Assembly: GCF_034424315.1 (NCBI RefSeq)
Contig: NZ_CP139972.1
Coordinates: forward strand, 1 to 64,000
Length of the DNA: 64,000 nucleotides
Direction of reading: 5' to 3'
Source: Chitinophaga sancti
GTDB lineage: Bacteria; Bacteroidota; Bacteroidia; Chitinophagales; Chitinophagaceae
Part shown: piece by piece, positions 51,803 through 60,105 of the stretch
Layout of the letters: each line of letters begins with the position of its first letter
Position numbering within the stretch: position 1 is the first letter of the stretch
The notes under the pieces: model-generated
Told to the model about the DNA's origin: nothing
What the model saw: only the letters and a program-made list of their open reading frames with translations
Database searches by the model: none
Translations under genes and position numbers: made by a program

Positions 51803-52849
51803 TTACTTGTTATCAGGATGCACCATCAGGTTACATAATTTGAAAAGCACTCTGGCACCCACATTGGCATCCCATTCCTCATGTGCACTGCTTACTTCAC
51901 TCAGGTCAAAACCGATGATCTTACGGCCACCTGCCAGCAGTTTCCTAAACAAATAGTACAGCTGTTCACATTCAAATCCTCCCGGTACAGGCGTTCCAGT
52001 ATGCGGGCAAAGTTTAGGATCCAGGCCATCAATATCAAAACTGATATACACCTGTTGTGGCAGTTGATTTATTATCTCATCACAGATGACAGCCCAGTTA
52101 GCACCCTCAAATTGCCGATGCTTAAGATCCCTGTCAAAGAAAGTATGCACCCGCTCAGGATGATCCTGTATATATTGTAATTCTTCTTCGCAATAATCAC
52201 GGATACCCAGTTGTACCAGTTTGCTCACCTGTGGCACTTCATTCAGTACATTATACATAATAGACGCATGAGAGTACTGGAAGCCTTCATACCCGTTTCT
52301 TAAATCACAATGGGCATCAATCTGTAGCACCCCGAATTCACCTTTTTCTTCACCCAATGCTTTAATATAGCCGAGCGGGGTAGAGTGATCTCCACCTACC
52401 AGGCCAACCATTTTGCCCTGTTCCAGGATGCTTTTGGTCTGGCTGTACACCCACTCATTCATAAGGTCCGTACCCTTATTGACATCTACCAGTGTTTTCT
52501 TCAAAAATTCATTCTCGGAAATATCCCCTCCTTCTGTTATAAATTTCAGGTAGAGCTCCGCCTCTTTACGCAGGTAATCACTACGCAGCAGCATGTGCTT
52601 GTCCTGTTCTCGCATGAAGAACCCTTTTCTCCAGCCTTCTTTTACATCAGGATCGAGCAGGTCAACCTGTAAACTTGCTTTACAGATTTGTTCAGGTCCT
52701 CTTGCCGTACCGTGACAATAGGACACCGTCACTTCCCATGGAATTGGAAGTAAGACGAGGGACGCATCCTCTTCAGTCGTAGGTAATCCGAAGATGTTGT
52801 TGGATACCAGACTGACGGAATTGGGATCAAAGTTGGATAAATCCGCCAT
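51803..52849 (-). CDS. Arginase/agmatinase/formiminoglutamase family hydrolase
   Basis: 348 residues of the ureohydrolase superfamily, using two manganese ions. Metal-ligand motifs are GLVGGDHSTPLGYI (His), QIDAHCDLRNGYEG (Asp, His, Asp) and YISFDIDGLDPKLCP (two Asp). DAHCDLR has Cys where most have Phe or Leu. A further motif is GFDLSEVSSAHEEW near the C-terminus (GFDxxE-type). Which guanidino or formimino substrate is split cannot be told from sequence: absence of hut genes nearby does not favour formiminoglutamase. It heads the operon with a membrane protein and a radical SAM enzyme. Confidence 0.9.
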   Translation of the reverse strand: MADLSNFDPNSVSLVSNNIFGLPTTEEDASLVLLPIPWEVTVSYCHGTARGPEQICKASLQVDLLDPDVKEGWRKGFFMREQDKHMLLRSDYLRKEAELYLKFITEGGDISENEFLKKTLVDVNKGTDLMNEWVYSQTKSILEQGKMVGLVGGDHSTPLGYIKALGEEKGEFGVLQIDAHCDLRNGYEGFQYSHASIMYNVLNEVPQVSKLVQLGIRDYCEEELQYIQDHPERVHTFFDRDLKHRQFEGANWAVICDEIINQLPQQVYISFDIDGLDPKLCPHTGTPVPGGFECEQLYYLFRKLLAGGRKIIGFDLSEVSSAHEEWDANVGARVLFKLCNLMVHPDNK

Positions 52850-52970
52850 GATAATGAAGTTCTTATACTAATTTTCGCCGCAAAGATAGCACTTTATACA
52901 TTAAGCGGTATTGCACAGCGTGGATCATTATCGGCCTCCTGAACAGCACGGTAAGGCAGCGACAGCTTTT

Positions 52971-52984
52971 ATGATAATTATCAT
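52971..52984. promoter_or_regulatory. 14-bp perfect palindrome, possible metal-regulator site
   Basis: ATGATAATTATCAT lies in the shared upstream region of the arginase-family gene (minus) and ccmE (plus); a related TCATTATC is at about 52924-52931. The composition resembles Fur-type sites, but the match is not tested. Confidence 0.4.
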
Positions 52985-53029
52985 GTCTCCTTTCATGTAA
53001 AAAATCCACTTTCACACCTCATTTTGCCG

Positions 53030-53037
53030 TAATTTTG
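53030..53037 (+). promoter_or_regulatory. Promoter -7 box of ccmE
   Basis: TAATTTTG, a perfect TAnnTTTG. A -33 element is not clear (TTTC 16 nt upstream). The ccmE ATG is 90 nt downstream. Confidence 0.45.
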
Positions 53038-53126
53038 CGCATCGAAAGGTGAATGGACCGTTTTGATGGATAAAAAAGCATATTTGAAAACGCACATTTA
53101 GGGGAAGCTTAAGAACAATTTGCGAT

Positions 53127-53525
53127 ATGAAGAAATCTAGTATTGTTTTATTAGTGCTGATTGCTGTAGCAATTGGGGTGATTATAACAGTGGCCGGTGA
53201 TTTCAGTACTTATGAAACATTTGCCACAGCTCGTCAGAAAGAAGGAAAAGAATTCCAGGTAATTGGAACACTGGATACCACCAAAACTATGGTATACGAT
53301 GCCGCAAAGGATGCTAACCTGTTTACTTTCTATGTAAAGGACAAATCCGGTGAAGTATGTAAAGTAACCTATTTCGGTACCAAACCCACTGACTTTGAAA
53401 AAGCCGAAAGCGTCGTGCTGACTGGCAAGATGATTAAGGCCGGTGAATTTCATTGCGGTAAGATCCTCATGAAATGCCCTTCTAAATATAAAAATGACCA
53501 GGTAGCGGTTGGCAATAAAGTATAA
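53127..53525 (+). CDS. ccmE: Cytochrome c maturation protein CcmE, Cys-type
   Basis: 132 residues. CcmE is the periplasmic heme chaperone that holds heme covalently before CcmF loads it on cytochrome c. Membrane anchor MKKSSIVLLVLIAVAIGVIITV, then the OB-fold beta-barrel (EFQVIGTLDTTKTMVYDAAK, LFTFYVKDKSGEVCKVTYFG, VVLTGKMIKAGEFHCGKILM). The usual heme-binding motif HxxxY is replaced by Cys117-Pro-Ser-Lys-Tyr121 (CxxxY). A Cys variant is known in Desulfovibrio and archaea. ccmF follows 78 nt later. A second His before it (FHCGKIL) does not have the right spacing. Confidence 0.9.
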   Translation: MKKSSIVLLVLIAVAIGVIITVAGDFSTYETFATARQKEGKEFQVIGTLDTTKTMVYDAAKDANLFTFYVKDKSGEVCKVTYFGTKPTDFEKAESVVLTGKMIKAGEFHCGKILMKCPSKYKNDQVAVGNKV

Positions 53526-53603
53526 GCCAGTCGCCATATAATATTTTAAAAGCTTTAATGGCCCGCACAGTCGGGCTATTTCTTCATTCTAGCACCTTTT
53601 ATC

Positions 53604-56138
53604 TTGAAGACGACATATATAGGAGAGCATTTATTGCCCGGGCAGTTTGGACATTTTTTTGCCGTGCTGGCATTTGTGGCCTCGATAGTGGCCACTGTGA
53701 GCTATTGGGTAAGCGTACGTACCGAAGATGAGGTAAAACGTACTTCCTGGAGACTGCAGGGCCGTTGGGCATTTATAGTGCAGGCTGCATCTGTTTTTGC
53801 CGTATTTGGTTGCCTGTATTATGCATTGTACAGCCACTATTTTGAATATAAATATATCTGGCGCAATTCCAGCCGCGATTTGCCGGTGAGTTTGCTCCTG
53901 TCAAGTTTCTGGTCTGACCAGGAAGGGAGTTTCATGCTCTGGTCTATCTGGCAGAGTATCCTGGGCCTGGTACTGATCCGTACCACTAAAAAGTGGGAGG
54001 CACCCGTGATGACCATGGTGTCATTTGCACAGGTTTGCCTGAGCAGTATGCTGATCGGGATCTTCATCTTGAATTATAAAGTAGGTAGCAACCCCTTCCT
54101 CCTGTTGCGTCATGCACCGGAAAACCAGGGTCTGCCATGGGTGAACAGCCCTAACTACCTCAGTTTTATCAAAGACGGTAATGGTCTGAACCTTTCCCTG
54201 CAGAACTACTGGATGGTGATTCACCCGCCAGTGCTGTTCCTGGGTTTTGCATCTACCATTGTGCCTTTCGCTTTTGCCTTTGCCGGCCTCTGGACAAGGG
54301 AATATAAAGATTGGATCAAACCTGCACTGCCATGGGCACTGTTCAGCGCTGCTGTGCTGGGTCTGGGTATCATGATGGGTGCTGCATGGGCCTATGAATC
54401 ATTGACATTTGGGGGCTACTGGGCATGGGATCCGGTAGAAAATGCTTCGCTGGTGCCATGGCTCACACTGGTAGCAGGTATTCATACCCTGCTGGCCTTT
54501 AAATCATCCGGTCATGCGCTGAAGGCGACCTTCTTCTTTTTCTTCATTACATTCATATTAATTCTGTATTCTACTTTCCTGACCCGTAGCGGTGTATTGG
54601 GTGATACTTCTGTACACTCCTTTACGGATCTGGGTATGAGCGGACAGCTGACCTTTTTCCTCTTCGCGTTCATCCCGGCATTTGCCATGCTGATTGCCCG
54701 CAGGAAAGAGATCCCGACCGTTCACAAGGAGGAAAGTACTTACTCCCGCGAGTTCTGGCTCTTCATCGGTTCGCTGATCCTGATGATTGCCGCTATCCAG
54801 ATCACCTTTACCACTTCCATCCCGGTATGGAATAAGCTGATAAATGGCCTGGGTATTAAAAAACTCCTGAACCTGACCAACGACATTGCACCTCCATCTG
54901 ATGGTGTATTCCATTATAATAAGATCCAGATCTGGGTGGCCATCGTGATCGGTATTCTCACCGCGATCGTACAGTTCCTGAAATACAAGGATACCCCGAG
55001 GGGGGAGTTCACCCGCAAGCTGATGATCCCGACTGCCCTGGCCCTTGTTGCGACCGTTCTGGCCGGCTGGCTGGGCAAGGTAAATTATGATGCATACGGT
55101 GCCGGTTTCCTGATGGCGATCTACCTGATGATGTTCGCCAGCTTCTATGCAATCATTGCCAATCTTGCCTACATCTGGATTGGTCAGAAAGGTAAACTGA
55201 AAGCAGCAGGTGCATCTATAGCGCATATCGGTTTCGGTATGGTGCTGCTGGGCATCGTGATCTCTTCCTCCAAGAAAGAAACGATCTCTATTGACAGGAT
55301 GAAGATGCTGGACGGTGGTTTCTTTGGTGCGAACAGTAAGGAAAATCCACGCGAGAACCTGATGCTGCCACGCAACTTCCCGGTACAGATGGGTGAATAC
55401 CATGTGACCTACGCAGGCGATTCCATGCCGGCGGGTGAAGCAAAGACGTATTACCTGGTAAGATACCAGCGTAAAGATCCTGCCAGCGGTAAACCACTGG
55501 AATCCTTTACTTTACATCCGGATGCTTTTCTGAGTAACAAGGGAGAGCAGACACTGACACCAAACCCGGATTCAAAACATTATTGGAACAAGGATATCTT
55601 TACTTATATTACAGCAGTTCCTTTAAAAGAAGATAATAGTGATACCGCGACTTATCAGCCGCATGTAGTAGCGCAGGGGGATTCCATCTTCTTCTCCAAT
55701 GGCTACATGATCATGGAGGGACTTGATCCGCAGCCGAAAACACGCAATTACAAAGCAGAGCCAAATGACCTGGCAGTAGGGGCAACGCTGAAGGTATATA
55801 CCAAAAATAATGACCAGTACAATCTGAAGCCGATTTACCTGATCCGCGACAGTAGCTACGAATACAATATCCCTGATACCGTGGCACCATTGTCACTCTA
55901 TGTTCGATTTAGTAAGATCCTGCCAAAGGAAAAGAAAGTAGAACTGGAAGTAAAAGAATCTACCGTTTTCAGGGATTACATAGTGATGAAAGCCTTCATT
56001 TTCCCATTCATCAATGTATTGTGGATTGGGGTGATCGTAACGGTGATCGGATTCATTATGAGTATGTTCCAGCGCCTGCGTCAGAACAAAGAAAAACCAG
56101 CTGTGAAGAAGCCTTTGACAAGAGAGAAGACAGTTTAA
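53604..56138 (+). CDS. ccmF: Heme lyase CcmF / CcsA-like
   Basis: 844 residues with about 15 membrane helices. The WWD-type heme motif is YWAWDPVENASLVPWL (Trp273, Trp275), with conserved His in YWMVIHPPVLFLG before and LVAGIHTLLAF after it. A large periplasmic domain (about 560-800) lies near the C-terminus, as in full-length CcmF, and one last helix ends it. Start is TTG at 53604 (MKTTYIGEHLLPGQFGHFF); no ATG is available before helix 1. Together with CcmE it makes the type I cytochrome c maturation system. ccmA-D, G and H are not in the window. Confidence 0.92.
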   Translation: MKTTYIGEHLLPGQFGHFFAVLAFVASIVATVSYWVSVRTEDEVKRTSWRLQGRWAFIVQAASVFAVFGCLYYALYSHYFEYKYIWRNSSRDLPVSLLLSSFWSDQEGSFMLWSIWQSILGLVLIRTTKKWEAPVMTMVSFAQVCLSSMLIGIFILNYKVGSNPFLLLRHAPENQGLPWVNSPNYLSFIKDGNGLNLSLQNYWMVIHPPVLFLGFASTIVPFAFAFAGLWTREYKDWIKPALPWALFSAAVLGLGIMMGAAWAYESLTFGGYWAWDPVENASLVPWLTLVAGIHTLLAFKSSGHALKATFFFFFITFILILYSTFLTRSGVLGDTSVHSFTDLGMSGQLTFFLFAFIPAFAMLIARRKEIPTVHKEESTYSREFWLFIGSLILMIAAIQITFTTSIPVWNKLINGLGIKKLLNLTNDIAPPSDGVFHYNKIQIWVAIVIGILTAIVQFLKYKDTPRGEFTRKLMIPTALALVATVLAGWLGKVNYDAYGAGFLMAIYLMMFASFYAIIANLAYIWIGQKGKLKAAGASIAHIGFGMVLLGIVISSSKKETISIDRMKMLDGGFFGANSKENPRENLMLPRNFPVQMGEYHVTYAGDSMPAGEAKTYYLVRYQRKDPASGKPLESFTLHPDAFLSNKGEQTLTPNPDSKHYWNKDIFTYITAVPLKEDNSDTATYQPHVVAQGDSIFFSNGYMIMEGLDPQPKTRNYKAEPNDLAVGATLKVYTKNNDQYNLKPIYLIRDSSYEYNIPDTVAPLSLYVRFSKILPKEKKVELEVKESTVFRDYIVMKAFIFPFINVLWIGVIVTVIGFIMSMFQRLRQNKEKPAVKKPLTREKTV

Positions 56139-56213
56139 TAGCTTGATGATATAATATTTGATACAGGTAATAATTCCGGTTATTACCTGTATTGTTTTTT
56201 TAATACTATTGGT

Positions 56214-57233
56214 ATGAATAGCAGATGGCTGCGTGTAGCGCTTATTGTAATAACATCCCTGATCCTGGTCTATTACCTGGGTCCAAGACCTGCTGTTCCG
56301 GTGTATGACCCTAAGTTTCCCCAGGTACCAGAAGATGCTGCGGGGCTGGAGAAATATATTTGTCAGAAGGAAGCCCGGCATATTATAAAGCCGGATAATG
56401 AAGCCCGGATCGTATGGCATGATTCCCTGCATGCCAAAACGGAGTATGCCGTGGTGTACCTGCATGGCTTTTCCGCCAGTCAGGGCGAAGGGAATCCTGT
56501 GCACCTTGATTTTGCAAAGCGATATGGTTGTAACCTCTTCCTGTCCAGGCTGGATGCACATGGCCTGGATACATCAGAGCCTTTGCTCACCATGACAGCC
56601 ACCGGTTTATGGCAGGATGCTAAGGAAGCCCTGGCAATCGGGAAGGCACTGGGGGAGAAAGTGATCCTGATGGGTACGTCTACGGGCGGTACCCTGGCAC
56701 TTGAGCTGGCAGCGAATTACCCCAATGATGTGTACGCGGTGATCAATCTATCGCCAAATATTGAGATCAATAATGAGATGGCTTTTCTGGCGAATAATCC
56801 CTGGGGTTTACAGTTGTCCAGGCTTGTGATGAATGGAAATTATAATCAATCGGGGGATACCAATGCATTGCGTGCGCAATACTGGTATAATAAATACAGG
56901 CTGGAAGCGGTTGGGGAACTGGAAGCATTGCTTGAAACGACGATGGTACCGGCAACTTTTAGGAAAATCAAGCAGCCCGTACTGAATTTGTATTATTATA
57001 AGGATATTAACCACCAGGATCCGACAGTAAAAGTGAGTGCGATACTGAAGATGGAGAATTTACTGGGTACGGCAGATAGTTTGAAGGAGGCTGTGGCTAT
57101 ACCGGAAGCAGGGAGCCATGTGATTGGTTGTTACCTGACATCGCATGATGTAAAAGGAGTGGAGCGGGTGATGTTTGATTTTGCGCAGCGGAGGCTGAAG
57201 ATGGATACGATGATGCAGAAGGCGGATAATTAA
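56214..57233 (+). CDS. Alpha/beta hydrolase, exported or membrane-anchored
   Basis: 339 residues. An N-terminal anchor (LRVALIVITSLILVYYLGPR) is followed by a serine hydrolase fold: oxyanion block VVYLHGFSASQGEG, nucleophile Ser156 in MGTSTGGTLALELA, and a late His in EAGSHVIGCYL. The lid region (EINNEMAFLANNPWG) is short. Carboxylesterase or lipase-like; substrate unknown. It is 75 nt after ccmF and could be on the same transcript, without any known link to heme. Confidence 0.85.
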   Translation: MNSRWLRVALIVITSLILVYYLGPRPAVPVYDPKFPQVPEDAAGLEKYICQKEARHIIKPDNEARIVWHDSLHAKTEYAVVYLHGFSASQGEGNPVHLDFAKRYGCNLFLSRLDAHGLDTSEPLLTMTATGLWQDAKEALAIGKALGEKVILMGTSTGGTLALELAANYPNDVYAVINLSPNIEINNEMAFLANNPWGLQLSRLVMNGNYNQSGDTNALRAQYWYNKYRLEAVGELEALLETTMVPATFRKIKQPVLNLYYYKDINHQDPTVKVSAILKMENLLGTADSLKEAVAIPEAGSHVIGCYLTSHDVKGVERVMFDFAQRRLKMDTMMQKADN

Positions 57234-57383
57234 GGATTAAATTTTGCGTGCAGAAAGCCGGCCATGAGCTGTTAAAATACAGCTGTTGCCAAAGGCAAAT
57301 CGGGGTAATATCACAAAATATTAATATCAGATGCTATCCTAATTTACCTTAACTTTAGCATAGTATTAGGAATACATTAAGAA

Positions 57384-58001
57384 ATGGGTCGCTCAATATC
57401 CGCATTCTTCATCCTTATCATGCTGTGCCTCTTTAGTCGTGTAGGGGTCAATGCCCAGACCAGACACGGTCTGGATAGTATTCCCGTCAGCGCGGTTATA
57501 ATTAACGGCGATACCATTCCCAGCATTACACTCCAGATTGTAGAAGTCATAGATAAATTACCGAAGAAGTTCCGTAAACAGCGTGAGGCCTGGACCCGTC
57601 TGCGCAACGCGGTGTATGTAACTTATCCGTATGCGGTACAGGCTTCCAGGATTCTGAAAGATGTGAACAGCAAACTGGCCGCCCTGCATGACAAGAAGGA
57701 CCGTAAGGCCTACCTGGCATCTGTAGAGAAGCAAATGAAGGCGCAGTTCGGGGATAAGCTGGAGAATTTGTCCATCTACCAGGGGCGTATATTAATGAAA
57801 CTGATCAACCGGCAGACCGGTCAGAACTGTTACGAGATCATCAAGGAACTGAAAGGTGGTTTCTCTGCGAGAATGTGGCAAACGGTGGCTTTCTTCTTTG
57901 GCGGGAATCTGAAAAGTGAATATGACCTGGAAGAAGACAAAGATATTGAGGCGATTGTACAGGAAATAGAGATTTACCGGGGTTCACGGGCATATAATTA
58001 A
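57384..58001 (+). CDS. DUF4294 family protein
   Basis: 205 residues with signal peptide MGRSISAFFILIMLCLFSRV and cleavage after NAQ. The mature part matches the Bacteroidota DUF4294 family: VIINGDTIPSITLQIVEVID, then RNAVYVTYPYAVQASRILKD, IYQGRILMKLINRQTGQNCY and MWQTVAFFFGGNLKSEYDLE. Function is unknown; it is periplasmic. A terminator-like stem (58013-58036) lies between this gene and the next. Confidence 0.85.
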   Translation: MGRSISAFFILIMLCLFSRVGVNAQTRHGLDSIPVSAVIINGDTIPSITLQIVEVIDKLPKKFRKQREAWTRLRNAVYVTYPYAVQASRILKDVNSKLAALHDKKDRKAYLASVEKQMKAQFGDKLENLSIYQGRILMKLINRQTGQNCYEIIKELKGGFSARMWQTVAFFFGGNLKSEYDLEEDKDIEAIVQEIEIYRGSRAYN

Positions 58002-58012
58002 CAAGACTTTTG

Positions 58013-58036
58013 AAGCGGCGCTTGCCGCTTTTTTTA
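58013..58036 (+). terminator. Terminator after the DUF4294 gene
   Basis: AAGCGGC/GCCGCTT with loop GCTT and seven T residues. It ends 12 nt before the ATG of the next gene. Confidence 0.85.
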
Positions 58037-58048
58037 TACCTTAGAAAT

Positions 58049-58531
58049 ATGCAATTCAGATTATTATTAGCGGGCCTCCTTTTATGGAGTATAGTGTCCA
58101 AAGCCCAGGATGGTACATTGTTTATAGTTGACAGCGTTGAGGTGGAGGGTGGCCTTAACAATCTTTCTCCGGATAAGATAGCGTTTATGAATGTGGTCAA
58201 GAGCCCGACCTTACAGGCGAAATATGGGGCAAAGGCGGAGAACGCCATCATATTTATAGAAACGAAGGCTTTTGCACGCAAGCGGTATAACCGCTTATTT
58301 TCGGAGTTATCGCCGGCATTTGAGGCGGCCTTGAAGAAGTATGGAAGTGATAGCGTGTTTCAGTATATACTGGATGGGGTGAAGATAGATGATACGAGTA
58401 TGAATATGCTGGCGGCGCTGGAGAAAAAGAGTATTGTAAACCTGGTACTGGTGGATAAAGAAACGCTGAAGCGTAAATATGAGGTGAAGGAGAAGGATAA
58501 GAAGGTGGGCGTGGTTATTACATCGAAATAA
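58049..58531 (+). CDS. Small exported protein resembling a TonB-receptor plug fragment
   Basis: 160 residues from the ATG at 58049 (MQFRLLLAGLLLWSIVSKAQ); an in-frame start at 58010 would run over the terminator stem. After the signal peptide, VKSPTLQAKYGAKAENAIIF IETK resembles the plug segment of TonB-dependent receptors (kDASATAIYG...NGVIIITTK). A second similar part is YILDGVKIDDTSMNMLAALE, also plug-like. No barrel follows. It could be a free plug-like domain or a degenerate piece of a receptor. The preceding terminator lies immediately before it, so expression may be separate. Confidence 0.65.
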   Translation: MQFRLLLAGLLLWSIVSKAQDGTLFIVDSVEVEGGLNNLSPDKIAFMNVVKSPTLQAKYGAKAENAIIFIETKAFARKRYNRLFSELSPAFEAALKKYGSDSVFQYILDGVKIDDTSMNMLAALEKKSIVNLVLVDKETLKRKYEVKEKDKKVGVVITSK

Positions 58532-58555
58532 AACGATATGAAACCTTTCATAAGT

Positions 58556-58585
58556 ACGGCCAATGAGCGAAAGCTCATTGGCCGT
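58556..58585 (+). terminator. 13-bp perfect hairpin after the plug-like gene
   Basis: ACGGCCAATGAGC/GCTCATTGGCCGT with a GAAA tetraloop, followed by AAATTTT. Stem is strong, T-run short. Confidence 0.7.
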
Positions 58586-58604
58586 AAATTTTCCCGCTAT
58601 TAGG

Positions 58605-58612
58605 TATATTTG
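58605..58612 (+). promoter_or_regulatory. Promoter -7 box of bshB1
   Basis: TATATTTG, a perfect TAnnTTTG, 23 nt before the bshB1 ATG. A -33 element is not clear. Confidence 0.5.
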
Positions 58613-58635
58613 CACCCGAAAGGAAAGTATTTACG

Positions 58636-59367
58636 ATGAAATTAGACATATTAGCAATCGTCGCGCACCCTGATGATGTGGAATTGGCATGTGCGGGTAC
58701 CCTGATGGTACACGCTGCGCAGGGAATGAAAACCGGCATTTTAGACCTTACAAAGGGAGAATTGGGTACCCGTGGTACTCCTGAAATACGCGCAGCAGAA
58801 GCTGCAGACGCTGCCCGGGTTATGGAAGTGGATGTAAGAGAGAACCTGGGTCTACCCGATGGATTTTTTAGAAACGATACTGAAGAGCAGTTGAAGGTGA
58901 TCACGATGATCAGGAAATACCGTCCTGAGATCGTATTGACAAATGCCCGTGAGGACCGTCACCCGGATCATGGTCGCGCCGCGGTGCTGGTAGCGGATAG
59001 TTGTTTCTTATCCGGATTAAGGAGAATTGAAACTGCATTAGATGGACAATCACAGGAAGCCTGGCGCCCCAAACAGGTGTTCCATATGTTACAGAATAAA
59101 ATAGAAAACCCTGATTTCGTGGTCGATATCTCTGCTGTGATCGAGCGGAAGAAGGAGGCGATCAGGAGTTTTAAAACCCAATTCTTAGCGCCGGCGGCAG
59201 ACAATGAGCCGGCTACATTTATTTCTTCCCCTGCATTTTTCGAGAATATTATCAGTCGTGACAGATCATTTGGGCAATTGGTAGGGGTACCTTATGCGGA
59301 GGGCTTTACAACAGCTAAGATGCTGGGTATCAAAAGTTTTAAGGATCTTATTGGAAATGTTACCTGA
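58636..59367 (+). CDS. bshB1: Bacillithiol biosynthesis deacetylase BshB1
   Basis: 243 residues. Removes the acetyl group from N-acetylglucosaminyl-malate in bacillithiol synthesis. Zinc site AHPDDVE (His11, Asp14) near the start, TKGELGTRGTPEIRAAEA, ENLGLPDGFFRN and the EDRHPDHGRA block near 111-120 (zinc His). These are the hallmarks of the LmbE-like BshB1 group. Bacillithiol is common in Bacteroidota. The YfiT-like protein at 42981 may use it. Single gene with its own promoter. Confidence 0.93.
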   Translation: MKLDILAIVAHPDDVELACAGTLMVHAAQGMKTGILDLTKGELGTRGTPEIRAAEAADAARVMEVDVRENLGLPDGFFRNDTEEQLKVITMIRKYRPEIVLTNAREDRHPDHGRAAVLVADSCFLSGLRRIETALDGQSQEAWRPKQVFHMLQNKIENPDFVVDISAVIERKKEAIRSFKTQFLAPAADNEPATFISSPAFFENIISRDRSFGQLVGVPYAEGFTTAKMLGIKSFKDLIGNVT

Positions 59368-59544
59368 GGTGATGGGTGGGGTTGCTATAACAAACACGCG
59401 CTTCCTTTGTCAATAAATGGCGAAGGAACAGTTACGATATTACAGGAAGGAAAAGATTGGGATAATTAAAGGCAATAGGAACCTTGCTGCCCGATTTGGG
59501 TAGTATGAATGGTATGTGCACGAAACACCGTTGCCCTTCAAACA

Positions 59545-59664
59545 TTAGATGAACAGATCTTGAGTGGCATCAAATTCATCATGTTTACTGAAACTGTTTT
59601 TGATAAACGGAATCAGTGCAAGGCCTATCGTAAGGATCACTAAGAGTACATTTTTCGTTTTCAT
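59545..59664 (-). CDS. Possible 39-residue membrane peptide
   Basis: ATG at 59664; the product begins MKTKNVLLVILTIGLALIPF followed by IKN, a single hydrophobic helix with positive N-terminus, and ends in an acidic tail (KHDEFDATQDLFI). This is a typical small membrane protein composition. No Shine-Dalgarno or clear promoter was needed to see it. It may be real or chance; the hydrophobic run of 14 residues and lack of rare content favour real. Confidence 0.5.
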   Translation of the reverse strand: MKTKNVLLVILTIGLALIPFIKNSFSKHDEFDATQDLFI

Positions 59665-59868
59665 GTCCTGTCGTATTTAATAAAGATGAGTATACTTAGT
59701 ATAACTAAATAACGTGCCAAAAAGTTACGTTTCCTTTCGAAAAACGTTAAGATTCTATTAAACAGGGGAAATAGTGAAACACAAAAATGGAATTCCCAGG
59801 TGTAGCGTGGGGTATGGGAAGCATATAGACTTTTTCAATAACCTATAAGGAAAAATCTATTTGACTAA

Positions 59869-59970
59869 TTATGAATAGACTGTGACCTTTGCATTGGAAA
59901 TTTTTCCGCAGGATGGAAATTTATGAATAGATTTTACTGCAGGATCTAAATTTTTTCGGGGGATATTATC
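59869..59970 (+). repeat. Two imperfect 52-bp repeats upstream of ahpC
   Basis: Both start TTATGAATAGA (59869, 59921) and contain GCAGGAT and AAATTTTTT-type runs in the same order. They lie about 140-240 nt before the ahpC start and may be regulator sites or a decayed duplication. Confidence 0.45.
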
Positions 59971-60105
59971 CGGAGAATGGAACTGAAGCATCTTACCATT
60001 AAGATTATTACCCGGGCGGGTATTATCAAAAGCGGATGTTTCCATTAAACGGAATATAACCATAAAAAGGAAAATAGTAACCAACAATAAATAATCATCA
60101 AGCAC

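Larger units (their letters stand above)
59368..60105. other. Long intergenic region before ahpC
   Basis: 738 nt. It holds a possible 39-residue membrane peptide (59545-59664, minus), an imperfect tandem repeat (starts 59869 and 59921, each TTATGAATAGA followed by a similar 40-nt stretch), and the ahpC promoter region. A 28-codon plus-strand frame at 59417-59503 has no supporting features. Otherwise nothing is seen. Confidence 0.5.

Noticed and set aside
54558..55403. 281-codon minus-strand frame inside ccmF
   Set aside because: It is a shadow of the ccmF frame: His/Gln/Arg-rich composition typical of antisense membrane-protein codons.
59417..59503. 28-codon plus-strand frame (MAKEQLRYYRKEKIGII) upstream of ahpC
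   Set aside because: Short, without promoter box, hydrophobic or family feature; kept only as a note.
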